Shown here: piece after piece, positions 47,626-58,116 of the stretch | Numbering within the stretch: position 1 is the stretch's first letter | How the letters are laid out: every line of letters starts with the position of its first letter | Translations under genes and position numbers: made by a program | The notes under the pieces: generated by a model | Database searches by the model: none | What the model saw: the letters and a program-made list of their open reading frames with translations, nothing else | Told to the model about the DNA's origin: nothing | Assembly: GCF_026151205.1 (NCBI RefSeq) | Contig: NC_087077.1 | Location: forward strand, 18,886,975 to 18,950,974 | Length of the DNA stretch: 64,000 nt | From: Bolinopsis microptera | Lineage: Eukaryota; Ctenophora; Tentaculata; Lobata; Bolinopsidae | Direction: 5' to 3'

Positions 47626-48163
47626 TTAATGAAGGCCTTGTTGATATCCTCGTTCAACAAATATAATCATCTGGTAACCAAATCCCTTATGGCCTGCTTC
47701 CGACGATATGAAGATCCGAAAACCAAGTCTACCCATATCGGAACTTACTGACTTCATTAGAGCTTTAGAGAATAATCGAGAAATCGTTATTTAGTTCCGG
47801 GATCTGACAAAAGTTCCATGTCGAATCAAAAGAAACAACTAACACCCACCAGTAACATTGCAAACGTATACGAGTTACAAATAGTAAGCCACGACCGCTC
47901 CTGGAAGTACCTGTCTCTCCGTCCTAAACCGATGGGATTGCACTAGAGGTGGTGCATTGGTAACAGAGCTTCAAGACTCCAGAAATCTGTTGCCTATATC
48001 TATGATTATTGATTAATATGAATATACACTTTGGGAGTCCCTCTCCACTCTCCAGCAGCAGGAGTTGGAGACTGGAGAGGTATGGACGCGTCGAGAAAGC
48101 CGCCGTTCAGGCAGGCTTACAGTCGAAACCAACCAATAAAAAGAAGAAGAACTCTGGATGTAA

Positions 48164-48960
48164 TATAAGGTATAATGTAATGTTACAGTTAATTCTGAAG
48201 TTACAGTTAACTCTAAAGTAAGTTACAAGATAGTCTTAACTTTACATGTGGGTTGGAAGGTAATGTTAACTCACGATGTAAGGTATAATGTAACGTTAAC
48301 TCTAGATGTAAGGTACAAGATAATTTTAACTTTAAATGTAAGGTATAATGTAACGTCAACTCTAGATGTAAGGTATAATGTAACGTTAACTCTAAGTAAA
48401 AGGTATAATGTAACGTTAACTCTAGATGAAAGGTATAATGTTACGTTAACTCTAGATGAAAGGTATAATGTAACGTTAACTTTAGATGAAAGGTATAACT
48501 ATAATGTAATGTTAACTCTATATGACGTAAGGTATAATGTAACGTTAACTCTAGATGTAAGGTATAATGTAACGTTAACTCTAAGTAAAAGGTATAATGT
48601 AACGTTAACTCTAGATGAAAGGTATAATGTTACGTTAACTCTAGATGAAAGGTATAATGTAACGTTAACTCTAAATGTAAGGCACAAGTTAATGGTAACT
48701 CAAATTGTAGGATACAAGGTAATATTAACTAAATATACTAGGTAAAAGGTAAGGTTAACTCTAAATGTAAGATACAAGGTAATATTAACTAAATATGCTA
48801 GGTAAAAGGTATGGTTAACTCTAATTGTAAGATACAAGGTTATATTAACTAAATATGCTAGTTAAGAGGTAAGGTTAACTCTAATTTTAAGATACAAAGT
48901 AATGTTAACTACATATGCTAGGTAAAAGGTAAAATTAACTTTAAATTTGAGGCAGAAGGT
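48164..48960. repeat. ~30-bp minisatellite with a continuous open frame
   Basis: About 25 units of roughly 30 bp, core AGGTATAATGTAACGTTAAC plus TCTAGATGTA or similar. Because most units are 30 bp the plus frame stays open and would read a ten-residue repeat of the RYNVTLTLDE type (48248-48745); the minus strand is also open in part. Units become diverged and change length (AAGATACAAGGTAATATTAA type) after about 48680. There is no start context, splice signal or neighbouring exon, so I treat it as a repeat and not a gene. Confidence 0.93.
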
Positions 48961-49513
48961 AATGAGTAGTGTACAACGGAAGGGGACCATTCTCATAACT
49001 GGAGGGTCAACCTATCCGTAAGTAGCCCTAACACAATCCTAAAATACCGTTAGGTCATCCTAAAACCGCTATGAAGACTTGTAATACCGATATAAAAGTC
49101 CCGATACAATCCTTGGTAGTCCTTTTCGATATTGGTTGAAATCCGTATTCGTTAATCTTAAGCAAATATGGATAAATTTCTTTCGTCTTCTGAACTTGAG
49201 ATCTTTCCTTCATAAGCCCGATTATTAGCTGAGAATTAGTGGCGTCGTTGTTTACAATAACTGATTTAATTAGAAAATTCAATTAATTATTATATATATA
49301 AATCAAGCGTTACATTTCAGCCATGCAAAATTACAATGACATATTTTGATATACTAATTGATAAATGGTACTGCAATATAAGTTGCTTAATGTTTGGCCG
49401 GATGACAACTAACTAAAAGAGAAAAGTAAACTTGATTACATAATAATTAATTCGGCTGAACCAACACATAGCAAGAGCCACATTAACGTTGGGGCGTTCC
49501 ATATAAGGCCTGA
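48961..49513. other. Unassigned DNA inside the right end of the giant element
   Basis: Nothing recognisable as coding. It is AT-rich sequence between the minisatellite and the right TIR. Confidence 0.45.
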
Positions 49514-49808
49514 TCGAGTAGCTCCAGTTCGGAGAGCAAGCTCTGGTGTCGTCAGGCTCATAATCACGTGACCTCAGACCCAATCAATTGGGTTCTGGCC
49601 TGTTCAACCACCTGTCACCCGATCTTGAGGTGACGTACGACACCTCGTTAACCCAATCGATGTCTGGAAGGCTGCAAATTTTCACATGCCAAACTCACAA
49701 CGGTTTTTCGGAGTTGTGCGAGATGACGATACATAGAGGCCGCAAAATTATGAGGACTACCAGATCCTGGTGGAACCTGAGCGATCCATGATATCACGAC
49801 AGGCCCTA
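49514..49808 (-). repeat. Right terminal inverted repeat of the giant element
   Basis: Inverted copy of 21261-21575, ending CGACAGGCCCTA at 49808 and followed directly by the target duplication GCTCCGGTG. Differences from the left copy are scattered substitutions and the small length change near the inner end. Confidence 0.88.
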
Positions 49809-50095
49809 GCTCCGGTGCTTCCAGATACGACGAAACTGGTAAATTAGGCATATGGAGCAGTGTTAATAGTAAAGCTTACAAATATGTTGATATTGAAGAG
49901 TGTGGATTTGTCTCCGTACCGGTAGTAACTGCTATTGTGAGAGGACCTTTCTCTACACGACACTGCTCTCCGATCCGACTGTGGACTGTTCACGAGACAA
50001 GTTTGTATTTTATGACAGTGGAGAACGAAACACCCAGTAACATGGTCTTTTCCCAATGTGATGTGTACTGGATTGCAACAGGGTACACTTGTTGA
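49809..50095 (+). pseudogene. 3' half of the split secreted-protein gene
   Basis: It resumes at the duplicated GCTCCGGTG and reads ASRYDETGKLGIW... to TGC-type ...DVYWIATGYTC and TGA at 50093-50095 with no frameshift or stop. It matches the C-terminal part of the paralog at 50793-51173, keeping the ECGFVSVPVVT core, the Cys pattern and the QCDVYW segment, with moderate divergence. Downstream DNA (about 50096-50360) is also similar to the paralog's 3' flank, showing a tandem gene duplication. The frame is still clean on both sides of the insertion, so the disruption looks young. Confidence 0.85.
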
Positions 50096-50792
50096 AAAGA
50101 CACGCGGGATTATGTTTTGTGGAATGATTAATTGAAAAAAATAGAATTGGATTTATAGATTTTAAAGCAGCTTTACAGTGTTTTATTGATTGTTCCGTGT
50201 ACTAAACCATTTTAACGAAACAGAAATAACCACCTGTCTAAGAACTGAGAGGTTGATTGCCATGGAAACCAGCCATCATCCCACTTCTGAAGGTATCAGT
50301 TTTTGAGATATTGAAACTGAGCTGTTAGAGCGACTTGTTTCTGAATTATCACAGCTGTTGAATTCCTACAATAAAGTAAACCCATTAATTAGCTCACAAG
50401 AAATGTTACGACTGAAAAATACAACAGGTGCTTCAAAAAGTATTTGTTTAGACTATGTAAGAAATCGCATCACTAAAATATGTTAACAAAATCTCCAGAC
50501 ATCTGCTGTGCCTCACAACAGCTTACTTGTAAAAGAACCAACTTCGACTTTAAACGGTTTAACACTTCTCTTGGTCGTCTTGAAAAAACATCTGCCAACT
50601 TTTATCATTTTAGCAAGTCTAAGTTGATGTTGAATTATCAAACCGTCTGTCGGCTTCCTCTTTTTATAACCGCACGACCTATAAAAACTCCACTCTCTTA
50701 CATAAACATTAGAAGTTGTCCAACTTTTTCAAAAGATTTCAAAGTTGCTTGTACACGTTTCAACCGCCAAAAATGAAGTTCTCTGCTGTCTT
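50096..50792. other. Region between the tandem secreted-protein genes
   Basis: 50096-50360 is duplicated at about 51174-51480 (3' flanks of the two paralogs, both containing CACGCGGGATTAT and TTGCCATGGAAACC). The rest should contain the promoter of the second gene. A 98-codon plus frame at 50480 has no domain and I do not support it. Confidence 0.55.
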
Positions 50793-51173
50793 ATGATGAT
50801 GATAGTTAGCCACACTCTCTCGAGTGAACTGAAGATATTGAGTCTTCCAGAGGATCAAACTGGTCCCGCATCCTGTGCCCTGACCTGCTCCGGTGTTTCC
50901 AGATACAACGAGACTGGTACATACAGATGGCAGAGTTATGAAGCCGACAGAAGTAAAGCGTACAAACCTGCTGACACTACAGGGTGTGGATTTGTTTCTG
51001 TCCCGGTAGTAACCACCACAGTGAGAGGTGCTACCCCATACTGCCCACCCATCCGTATATGGTACGTTCACAAAACAAATTTGGGTGTAATCACGGTGGA
51101 GGACGCAACAGTTGGCAAAATGGGATTTTACCAATGTGATGTGTACTGGATTGCGACAGGGTACACTTGTTGA
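50793..51173 (+). CDS. Small, probably secreted Cys-containing protein (intact paralog)
   Basis: 126 codons from the first ATG of ATGATGATG to TGA. The N-terminus MMMIVSHTLSSELKILSLPE is weakly hydrophobic. An upstream ATG (50773) gives MKFSAVL and then stops one base out of frame, so the real signal peptide may involve that segment, a missed exon or a frame error; the same situation in the split copy argues against a sequencing error. The mature part has CALTCSG, ETGTYRW, a DTTGCGFVSVPVVTT core, YCPP, and QCDVYW before a C-terminal YTC. From memory the D-T-x-G-C-G-F-x-x-x-P core resembles a small extracellular domain widespread in invertebrate secreted proteins, but I cannot name it. It supplies the empty-site sequence for the giant element insertion. 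Function unknown. Confidence 0.7.
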   Translation: MMMIVSHTLSSELKILSLPEDQTGPASCALTCSGVSRYNETGTYRWQSYEADRSKAYKPADTTGCGFVSVPVVTTTVRGATPYCPPIRIWYVHKTNLGVITVEDATVGKMGFYQCDVYWIATGYTC

Positions 51174-51848
51174 AAAGACACGCGGGATTATATTTTGTGG
51201 AATGATTAATTTCAAAAAATAGAATTGGATTTATAGTTTTCAAACCAGCATTACAGTGTTTTATTGTTTGTTCCGTGTACTAAATCATTTTTACAAAACA
51301 TAAATAAACTGCTAACCTCCTGTCTAAGAACTGAAAAGTTGGTTGCCATGGAAACCAAACCATCACCCCACTTCTGGAAATATCAGCTTTGGAGATATTG
51401 AAACTGAGCTGTTAGACTTAATATTATACGTTTATTAAAATAGTAAGCAGCAACTTGTTTCTGAATTAACACATCTGTCAGAATCTGAATAGCTAGTGAT
51501 TTCGAATGAGATCCTGATAATGCAATTGATGTGCCATTTCAGTTTGGCGGCTACTATAATATTGTATATGTCCGCTGTATAGATTATTTTTGATTTTCAT
51601 AATCCGGGTAAGTCGTGAAGTAGGAATGGTAGCCTTTTATCGTTACAACCAGCACTTGGCAAATATAGAACTTTCTTCATCATTTGCAGTTTCTCCCATT
51701 AAAGTTGAAAAAAAAACATTGCAATATACGCAACTCACACAAGTCTAAAGTTGCAGATATTGTAATAAATATCATGCGCCATAATTTCATGCACATCACA
51801 CATATACAGATTAAAGTTAATATTTGTTTAAACATTTCTATAACAAGT
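51174..51848. other. 3' flank of the paralog, no gene seen
   Basis: The left part is the duplicated flank. The remainder is AT-rich with no supported feature, and probably includes the 3' ends of the paralog (plus) and the OATP gene (minus). Confidence 0.45.
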
Positions 51849-53801
51849 CTACAACGTTACTTCTGCGGAAGATTCCATTTTATTATCAGCACCTAAATCA
51901 GGAGCCTCCATTGTTGGGATCTTATCAGGATAGGCTAACCAACACAAGAAATAAAAGCCACAGCTGAGTAACCTCAGTGCAACCTGCACAACACACAGCC
52001 ACCTGATCATAGTCTCCAGATCGTACACCCAGCAGTTCCCAACTGTCCCATCTTTATATTTCCGCCAAATGTTACAGTGCTGATCTATTATCAAGCCATA
52101 TAGCAGGGGAGCTGGCAGTGTGCCAAGAGCTTTGCGTGCAAATTGCCGTAAACCTTGAGCGACCGTTCTATCACTCTCTGCGACCACTCGTTGGTAAATA
52201 ACATTGTTAGCGATAAATCCTGCGAACTTAATCACAGTATGTGTAGTGGTGATGACAAGAGATATCCACATTCTCCCTTCACATGAGCCTCCACATTCGC
52301 CAGGAACAACAATCCACCTGCTACACACGAGCAATTCGTGTACTGTTGCACGCTGCTCATATTCCCTTGAAAATCATGACAACCACTGAAGCAGGGAGAA
52401 AAGTAGGTGGTTTGGGTTGAGGTGTCGCAGACCGGATCATATAGTTCTGTGGTACAGGTGCAGTCTGAGTTACATTCTTCGGAGACGGGGGGTTTTGTTT
52501 CAGTGGTCGGACAATGTAGTAACACTCCCAATATGAATGGTATAGATACTAGAGAAAGTATGAGGTAGATAAAAAGTAACTTCTTTGGATGCCAATCTTT
52601 CTTTCTTACCAACAAACCTCCTAAGATGACACCTAACACAAAACCTCCGCCGTGAAAAAACCCCAGTATTTTTCCCACTTCTGTCTGTTTTAACCGAAAT
52701 ATCTTCTCATAGATCTTTGGCCCAAAGCTGTTTATTCCAGACTGTAGGTAAAATAGTACGTCTCCTATTATCAGAAAATCGAGAGCTCGGTTGCGTAGAA
52801 GTCTCTTAAAGGTAGGAATCATCCTCCTTGTAACTTGGAGAAGAGATTGGTTCAGCTCGCTGTTCTTCTCACTTATTGTTGTGATTCCTTTTTCGATCTT
52901 TTCTTTCAAAACCGCTTTCGCAGCTGGCATCTGTTGAGGATACAACAAAACAAGGAAACTTAGGAAGAAGGCAGCTACAGAAGGAATGAAAAAACCTAGC
53001 CACCAAGCTCCCACAAACTCCTTACTGTCTTGCGTCATTCCCTCCGGCATGGATAAGGTGACGTACCATCCCAAAAATACTGATCCTATCACCATTGCGA
53101 ATGGGTAGCCGATGAACGAAAACACAGTGAGAGACGCCAGGGCAACTGGCAAACTTTTTCTGGGAGTAAATTTCATCTAGATAGGTGACACCAGCTGTGA
53201 GAGGAGGGGTAGCACCTAGCCCTTGAAGAAGATAACCAAAAAAGAAGAGCTGAAAGTATTTGTGGTTCCTCATCGCGTAACCATATTCTGACTCCTGATC
53301 GTTTTCCGCCGAATCTGGATCTTCTCCACAAATACTCATCATTTTCATTCTATCTGGACTGTCAGTATCGATAAAAGTGAGGTTCTTTGGCTGAGGATAC
53401 TCAACTAGGAGAGTCGTTGAAGTCGGAAACATAAACGCAATAACCACCACAATCATTCCCAGTCCTATCCATCTGATCTTCTTGGCACCACAATAATTAG
53501 TCATTATCACAGCAGCAACCATGCCAGATATGTCGTTAGCTATCAAAATCAGTCCGGTCTGTTTAGAGTTCAGATTGAAGACGGTCTCCAGAGTTGGGAT
53601 TATCAGGACCAGGATACCATAAGGGATCATGAGGAAGAAGTTGCTTAAGGAGAATAGAGCTGTGAACATTGCTGGGGTGTTGAATCTCTCAAGAAACCTG
53701 GGTCGCCAGCCAAAATACCCCATTTGAGATATCCTTCGATCCTCTTCATTGATCTTCTCTGATTCATCGCCATCAACCTTATTGTACTCCCCTTTCTTCA
53801 T
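51849..53801 (-). pseudogene. SLCO/OATP organic anion transporter, intronless with two frameshifts
   Basis: Three overlapping frames cover one OATP-like protein of about 650 residues. Frame 1 (from ATG 53801) has MKKGEYNKVDGDESEK, the FTALFSLSNFFLMIPYGILV TM1 region and GVTYLDEIYSQKK. Frame 2 continues at about 53163 with SLPVALASLTVFSFIGYPFA, a large loop, and the Kazal-type domain CNSDCTCTTELYDPVCD...CFSGC. Frame 3 continues at about 52320 with SRWIVVPGECGGSCEG, LGTLPAPLLYGLIID and the last membrane segments, ending at 51849. OATPs carry amphipathic organic anions across the plasma membrane. The first shift lies at an A5 run (about 53157-53161) and looks like one extra base; the second near TGTGTAGCAGG (about 52318-52325) looks like one missing base. 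No introns are seen, which is unusual and could mean a retrocopy. Two homopolymer-type assembly errors in an intact gene are the main alternative. Confidence 0.85.
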
Positions 53802-55644
53802 GGTTACTGTACTTATTTGGCTATATGATGGTAATTAATTTTTTAATCGTCAGGTTTTTAGCAGTTTCTCAATAAAAAGAAATACAAGATTTAGTTATCC
53901 TTTTTGTACAAACGGTACTGCCTAATTATGTTCAACAATGTAGACGATGACAAAATTGAACGAAAACACTTTTCAACGGAAAATGGTTGAAAGGTTTTGC
54001 TCCATCCGGAACTGTAAAAAAATTTATTCAACTTGGAAGCTTCGAGTTCGAGATGAATTCAATTAAACTCTCTGATCTCAAAGAAGTAAGACATCAAACA
54101 AATGCAATCTAAATCCCTGGAGGCTGGAATTAGAGGAGTTGGACCACCATGCGAAATGCAAATGATGCTCAGTTGTTTGCATAATATGCATATTATCATT
54201 CAAGTATCAAATCTGACAATATCGTGTAATATTCACGTATTCAAAAACGAACGAGCATCACAAATTTTGAACAATGATGATATCATAAAACTGAAAAATG
54301 TTCGCTAGGTATAAATATTTGTTGCTCTATATGATTGTTAAAAATGGAGAACTCAAAATAAGCAAGACCCGACCAAATCCCAACCGCAAAATAACTAGGA
54401 CCAGAATTGAGAATACTTCTACAGAATTGAGAATACTTCTACAGAATTGAGAATACTTCTACAAAGTTAAACATAATATTATCTACTCTCTGACATCGGT
54501 CGTTTAACAACTGCAAGCCTGAACTGCAAGGTATTTCAATATACGTTAGTACAAAATACGGTGGCTCATGGGTTCGTGAAGTTTATCTACAGTTTAAAAC
54601 AGTGAAAACTTTCATGATTGCCTTTAATTAACATGTCTAAACATTTACTGCGTTGCGTTTATATCGGTAGAACATGTCAATTTATCGATTAATTAATTTA
54701 GGGCCTACTGTAAATGAGCTTGGTAACAGATCTAAAAATCATTTACTCCGCTATGATATAATACCTATGTCCTATATACCCGCGGTATGGGCCGAAATGT
54801 GCAGCAAACATTAGTTTTAAACTAATTACAACACTACAAATCTATTACATTTATTGAGTATTATGTAACGTGATGGAAATATTTCAAGCGGGTAATATCC
54901 TGTCCAAACCTGCAGGATACATAACATGAAGACTTTGTTGTAACTTGTATGAAAAGCATTAATATACTCATTTATAGTGCTCAACGATCATAGAAACTAA
55001 AGCTAAGAACAGACTGGGACGATTTGAAGTTAGTCAGAAATTTCTTTCGAACTTTAAAACGACACACACTCACACACACACAGTCCGAATTCATTTACAG
55101 GTTATATTACAGCAAAGAATAGAGAAAGAAAATATTTGGCCTATTATCAAAAATGTAGGTATCCCAACTCCATTATTATTGAATTATGCGAACAATTTTC
55201 TTATCCTCGAAAAAACCTCACGACAATAATGACAGTTTCTGCTTTTATGGACTTTCCGAAAGTGATATCTTTTGCGGAAACCTAACGCCAATTATCTGTG
55301 TCATGTTCATGACATGCATATTGCATACATTCTAACACTATAATACCATGGTAACCATTCTGTTACAGTATACCCTAAACTCCAAAATCGTGCTATTACT
55401 TTAAATAACTGCAGTTACTAATATGCAGATCTATTCTAAAAGTGATATCTGTGATCACTGTAATTGAACTGTTCGACGGCTCTTCATTCAAGGTATACAC
55501 TATACTGTCAAAGAACTAAAAAATTGCTAGGAAATGGAGAATTGGAAATTATAAATATGCTATTTATTCCTCATCCAGTTATCGTGGAGAGTCATGTAAA
55601 AGTGATACAGAATAATCTGCATTTTCTCTGCATTCCGTAGAAAT

Positions 55645-55738
55645 AGTCAGAACAACTCCATTGAAATCTTAATACACATTTATAGTTTGTATACTATAAA
55701 TGTGTTGGTACTAAGATTTTAATGGAGTCATTATGACT
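55645..55738. repeat. 94-bp hairpin with ~42-bp arms
   Basis: The left arm from AGTCAGAACAACTCCATTGA to CACATTTATAGT pairs with the right arm ACTATAAATGTGTTGG to GTCATTATGACT. Only a few mismatches and one short bulge interrupt it, around a loop of about six bases. It is the size of an animal pre-miRNA or a miniature foldback element. Confidence 0.75.
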
Positions 55739-55775
55739 GTTTTTAAAGACTATAAATTGAGTGTTTGTATACTGT

Positions 55776-55816
55776 ATAGACTATAGTGTATACTGTACAC
55801 ATACACTATAGTCTAT
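55776..55816. repeat. 41-bp hairpin with perfect 16-bp arms
   Basis: ATAGACTATAGTGTAT and ATACACTATAGTCTAT are perfect reverse complements around ACTGTACAC. It lies 38 bp right of the larger hairpin. Confidence 0.8.
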
Positions 55817-56132
55817 CGACATTTCATTTGTAAATTATACGTACACTTCATCTGAAGCATAACACTCTACTATACAATTTAATACTACAAGCACAACAAA
55901 GAATCAAGAAACGTCTCCACCTGCACTGAAGACTACATACTGGCCACTGCACATACTTAGAACAAGGAACTCAAGGTGTCATCAAGGATATCTTGGATAG
56001 GGTACGACAGCTGAGAAGCTGCATTATATTTGCACTTTTATGAATTTCATAGATAGGAATTTATTTTGCAATTATAGAACTACTCAAGTAGTAGGAGAAC
56101 AACATTTATAATCGCTCTTTTAGTGTGTATAA

Positions 56133-56239
56133 ATGGGCAAAGCTTTAATTTTATTTATAGCCATAACTACGAAGCTGGCATCGGCACAAAGCAAAATCGA
56201 AGCCGGAAGCTACACAACTTTAAGTTTTAACTCTAAGCA
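56133..56239 (+). CDS. Putative first exon encoding a signal peptide
   Basis: ATG at 56133 gives MGKALILFIAITTKLASA followed by QSKIEAGSYTTLSFNSK. This is a textbook signal peptide: short basic start, hydrophobic core and small residues ending ASA, with a plausible cleavage before Q. The frame meets TGA right after a candidate splice donor (AAGCA|GTGAGA), so the exon probably continues elsewhere. I could not find the next exon on the plus strand. Alternatively this is a free-standing 36-codon peptide. Not recognised. Confidence 0.4.
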
Positions 56240-58116
56240 GTGAGAACTTATTAAATTCTTCGAGCCAAAATATCATTGCACGAAATTAAATTAGTAAATT
56301 CAGGTATCAGACGAATATATCTTTTACTGTCTCGTATTACTATGATTATGAACATGTAATTTTGTTCTCAGACTCATATGGTTGATTTTGGCTAAAAACA
56401 CCATCCGGAAACTGAGTGCCACACTTTTAAAACAAATCTGATAAGAGCATAAAAGTTCACAACGGTGAACGGAGACAATATTCTAGTTTAAACAAGACTT
56501 TAATTCTTAACATTGTGAAATCAGAAGAGTAACGAATCAACCAAAAATGCATCTATAAGGTCAGACATTTCTATTGGTTACTTAAATGGATTAGACTAAT
56601 ATAAATGATGAAATAAATTGGTGAAAACGATTTTGTAAATATAAATCAAATATCATGGGGCTGACATAATTTGGAAAATGAAAGGTTGAACTATGATCTC
56701 TACGAATAATACCAATACCATCAATAATACTAATAACTGGTTCTTATAAGAACCTACCAAATTATCGCAGTCAGAGAAGTCTTAAAACTCTATAATTATA
56801 TGTCCCTTTGTGAAACTATAATTTCACAGCCAAATGGTCGCGAGTGCACTATGAGTATGCAGCTGTTACATAATTAGCGAGTGTATAATCACACATCAAC
56901 ATCATCTGCTGTGCCAAACTGGACAGCAGCCATAATAATAACTCTATACAATCTACATGAAGTTACTAATGCTGGCAATATGACAGAAGGAAAGTCATAT
57001 AATATAACGTCCTAATTGTAATCTTGACTTTTTCATGTGGAAAACATGGCGGCATGTTATAAAGACTTTATTTTAGTCATTATGATTAAGTTACTGTAAA
57101 GTGTAAACTGCCGATAACTCAGATATTGGTTATGACACACATAACGATGCAGGCGGCGTTTGATCCGATTGTGGATATATAATCGGAGGGAGCTGCAGGA
57201 GGATTTATATTTTATGACACACACATTCTTCCTATCGTCCAATTTCCAAGTAGAACTTACAATTAATAACATATAGTTTGAGTAGTTGAAGTTGAACGAT
57301 TATAAATTATCAAATTCGAATTGTAAGTCAATTCCAGTTAAAAAATACTTAATTCGGCCATAAAATATATGCTAGACATATTACATAATTAAAAAGATAG
57401 CAAACGTTTTTATTTCAACAAAATATTTCTTCAGTTTAACAATGTCAGGATAAACAGTTTAATTTTATTCGCACAGTTCCGTTTTGTCCACGGACACATC
57501 CAGTGACTGGTAATAGTAAAACAGCTCCGGGGACCTGGAGATAAGATCTGTTATTGATCTTTAGAACAATTGTTTTTGAGTTTGAAAGTTGAAAGTCGGG
57601 AAATTTAAATGTTTTATTCCGCTGGCATAATGTTTTGAGAAATTTCAAGAATAATTGATTGACAAAAACTTACATTCCCTCGAGATGATGAGTAGAATGT
57701 AAAGGAGTGGTAAACTATCAGTGTAGAGGATATGAGGGATTCCAGATAACAACATTCATACCAGCAGCAGGTCACCGAGATAAAATATTCAAGGAAGTTG
57801 GACAGCTCGCCAGTTTAGTAGCTGAAACCCGTCCCACTACCCCCATCCCATCGAATTATAATAAATTATATCACAAATTTGTATTATCATTGAATTAAAG
57901 TAAGGCTGTGTCATAGAAGTAGTCCATAGTCCATAACATACCATCCTAGAACCTACAAGGCTGGGGTTGTGAGTGAAGGAGAAGTGATGTGATAATGTGA
58001 GTGGGTAGGGAGTTTATCACAGAAACTAATTCAATTAAACCTAAGTAATATCCTAGCCTACACCACATTTAGAAGTAAACTGCCTGCTACCGGGGACCAA
58101 ATACTCACTGGGATCA
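56240..58116. other. Intergenic region, no supported gene
   Basis: AT-rich with scattered short frames. A plus-strand frame at 57707-57898 (opened by GTG, containing CRGYEGFQITTFIPAAGHRD) has a protein-like composition but no start, splice context or recognised domain, so I do not call it. Confidence 0.45.

Larger units (their letters stand above)
21261..49808. mobile_element. Giant terminal-inverted-repeat transposon (Mutator-like by TIR and 9-bp TSD), 28.5 kb
   Basis: The left TIR (21261 to about 21575) and right TIR (about 49514-49808) are inverted copies about 300 bp long, roughly 90% or more alike by eye, with outer termini TAGGGCCTGTCG and CGACAGGCCCTA. The 9-bp GCTCCGGTG flanks both outer ends (21252-21260, 49809-49817). 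It occurs once, at the same gene position, in the uninterrupted paralog at about 50887-50895. Long TIRs and 9-bp duplications are the pattern of Mutator-like elements, but no transposase of that type was seen. Without the satellite and its insertions the core would be about 6 kb. Interior content: 366-bp satellite, LINE insertions, an MFS transporter gene, a dead pogo-like transposase fragment and minisatellites. An alternative is two repeat copies brought together by rearrangement, but that would not explain the split gene plus duplication as simply. Confidence 0.78.
53802..56132. other. Intergenic region with hairpins and small repeats
   Basis: No supported gene. It holds a 20-bp tandem repeat of three units (GAATTGAGAATACTTCTACA, about 54402-54461), a CA-rich tract near 55066 and the two strong hairpins listed separately. 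The promoter of the OATP copy would be at the left end. Confidence 0.5.

Noticed and set aside
48248-48745. 165-codon repeat protein
   Set aside because: Explained by a 30-bp minisatellite whose period is a multiple of three; no start or exon context. Kept as a low-interest finding only.
21261-49808. Polinton/Maverick or giant-virus-like integration
   Set aside because: No polymerase B, integrase, capsid or packaging ATPase was seen, and the target duplication is 9 bp, not the ~6 bp typical of Polintons.
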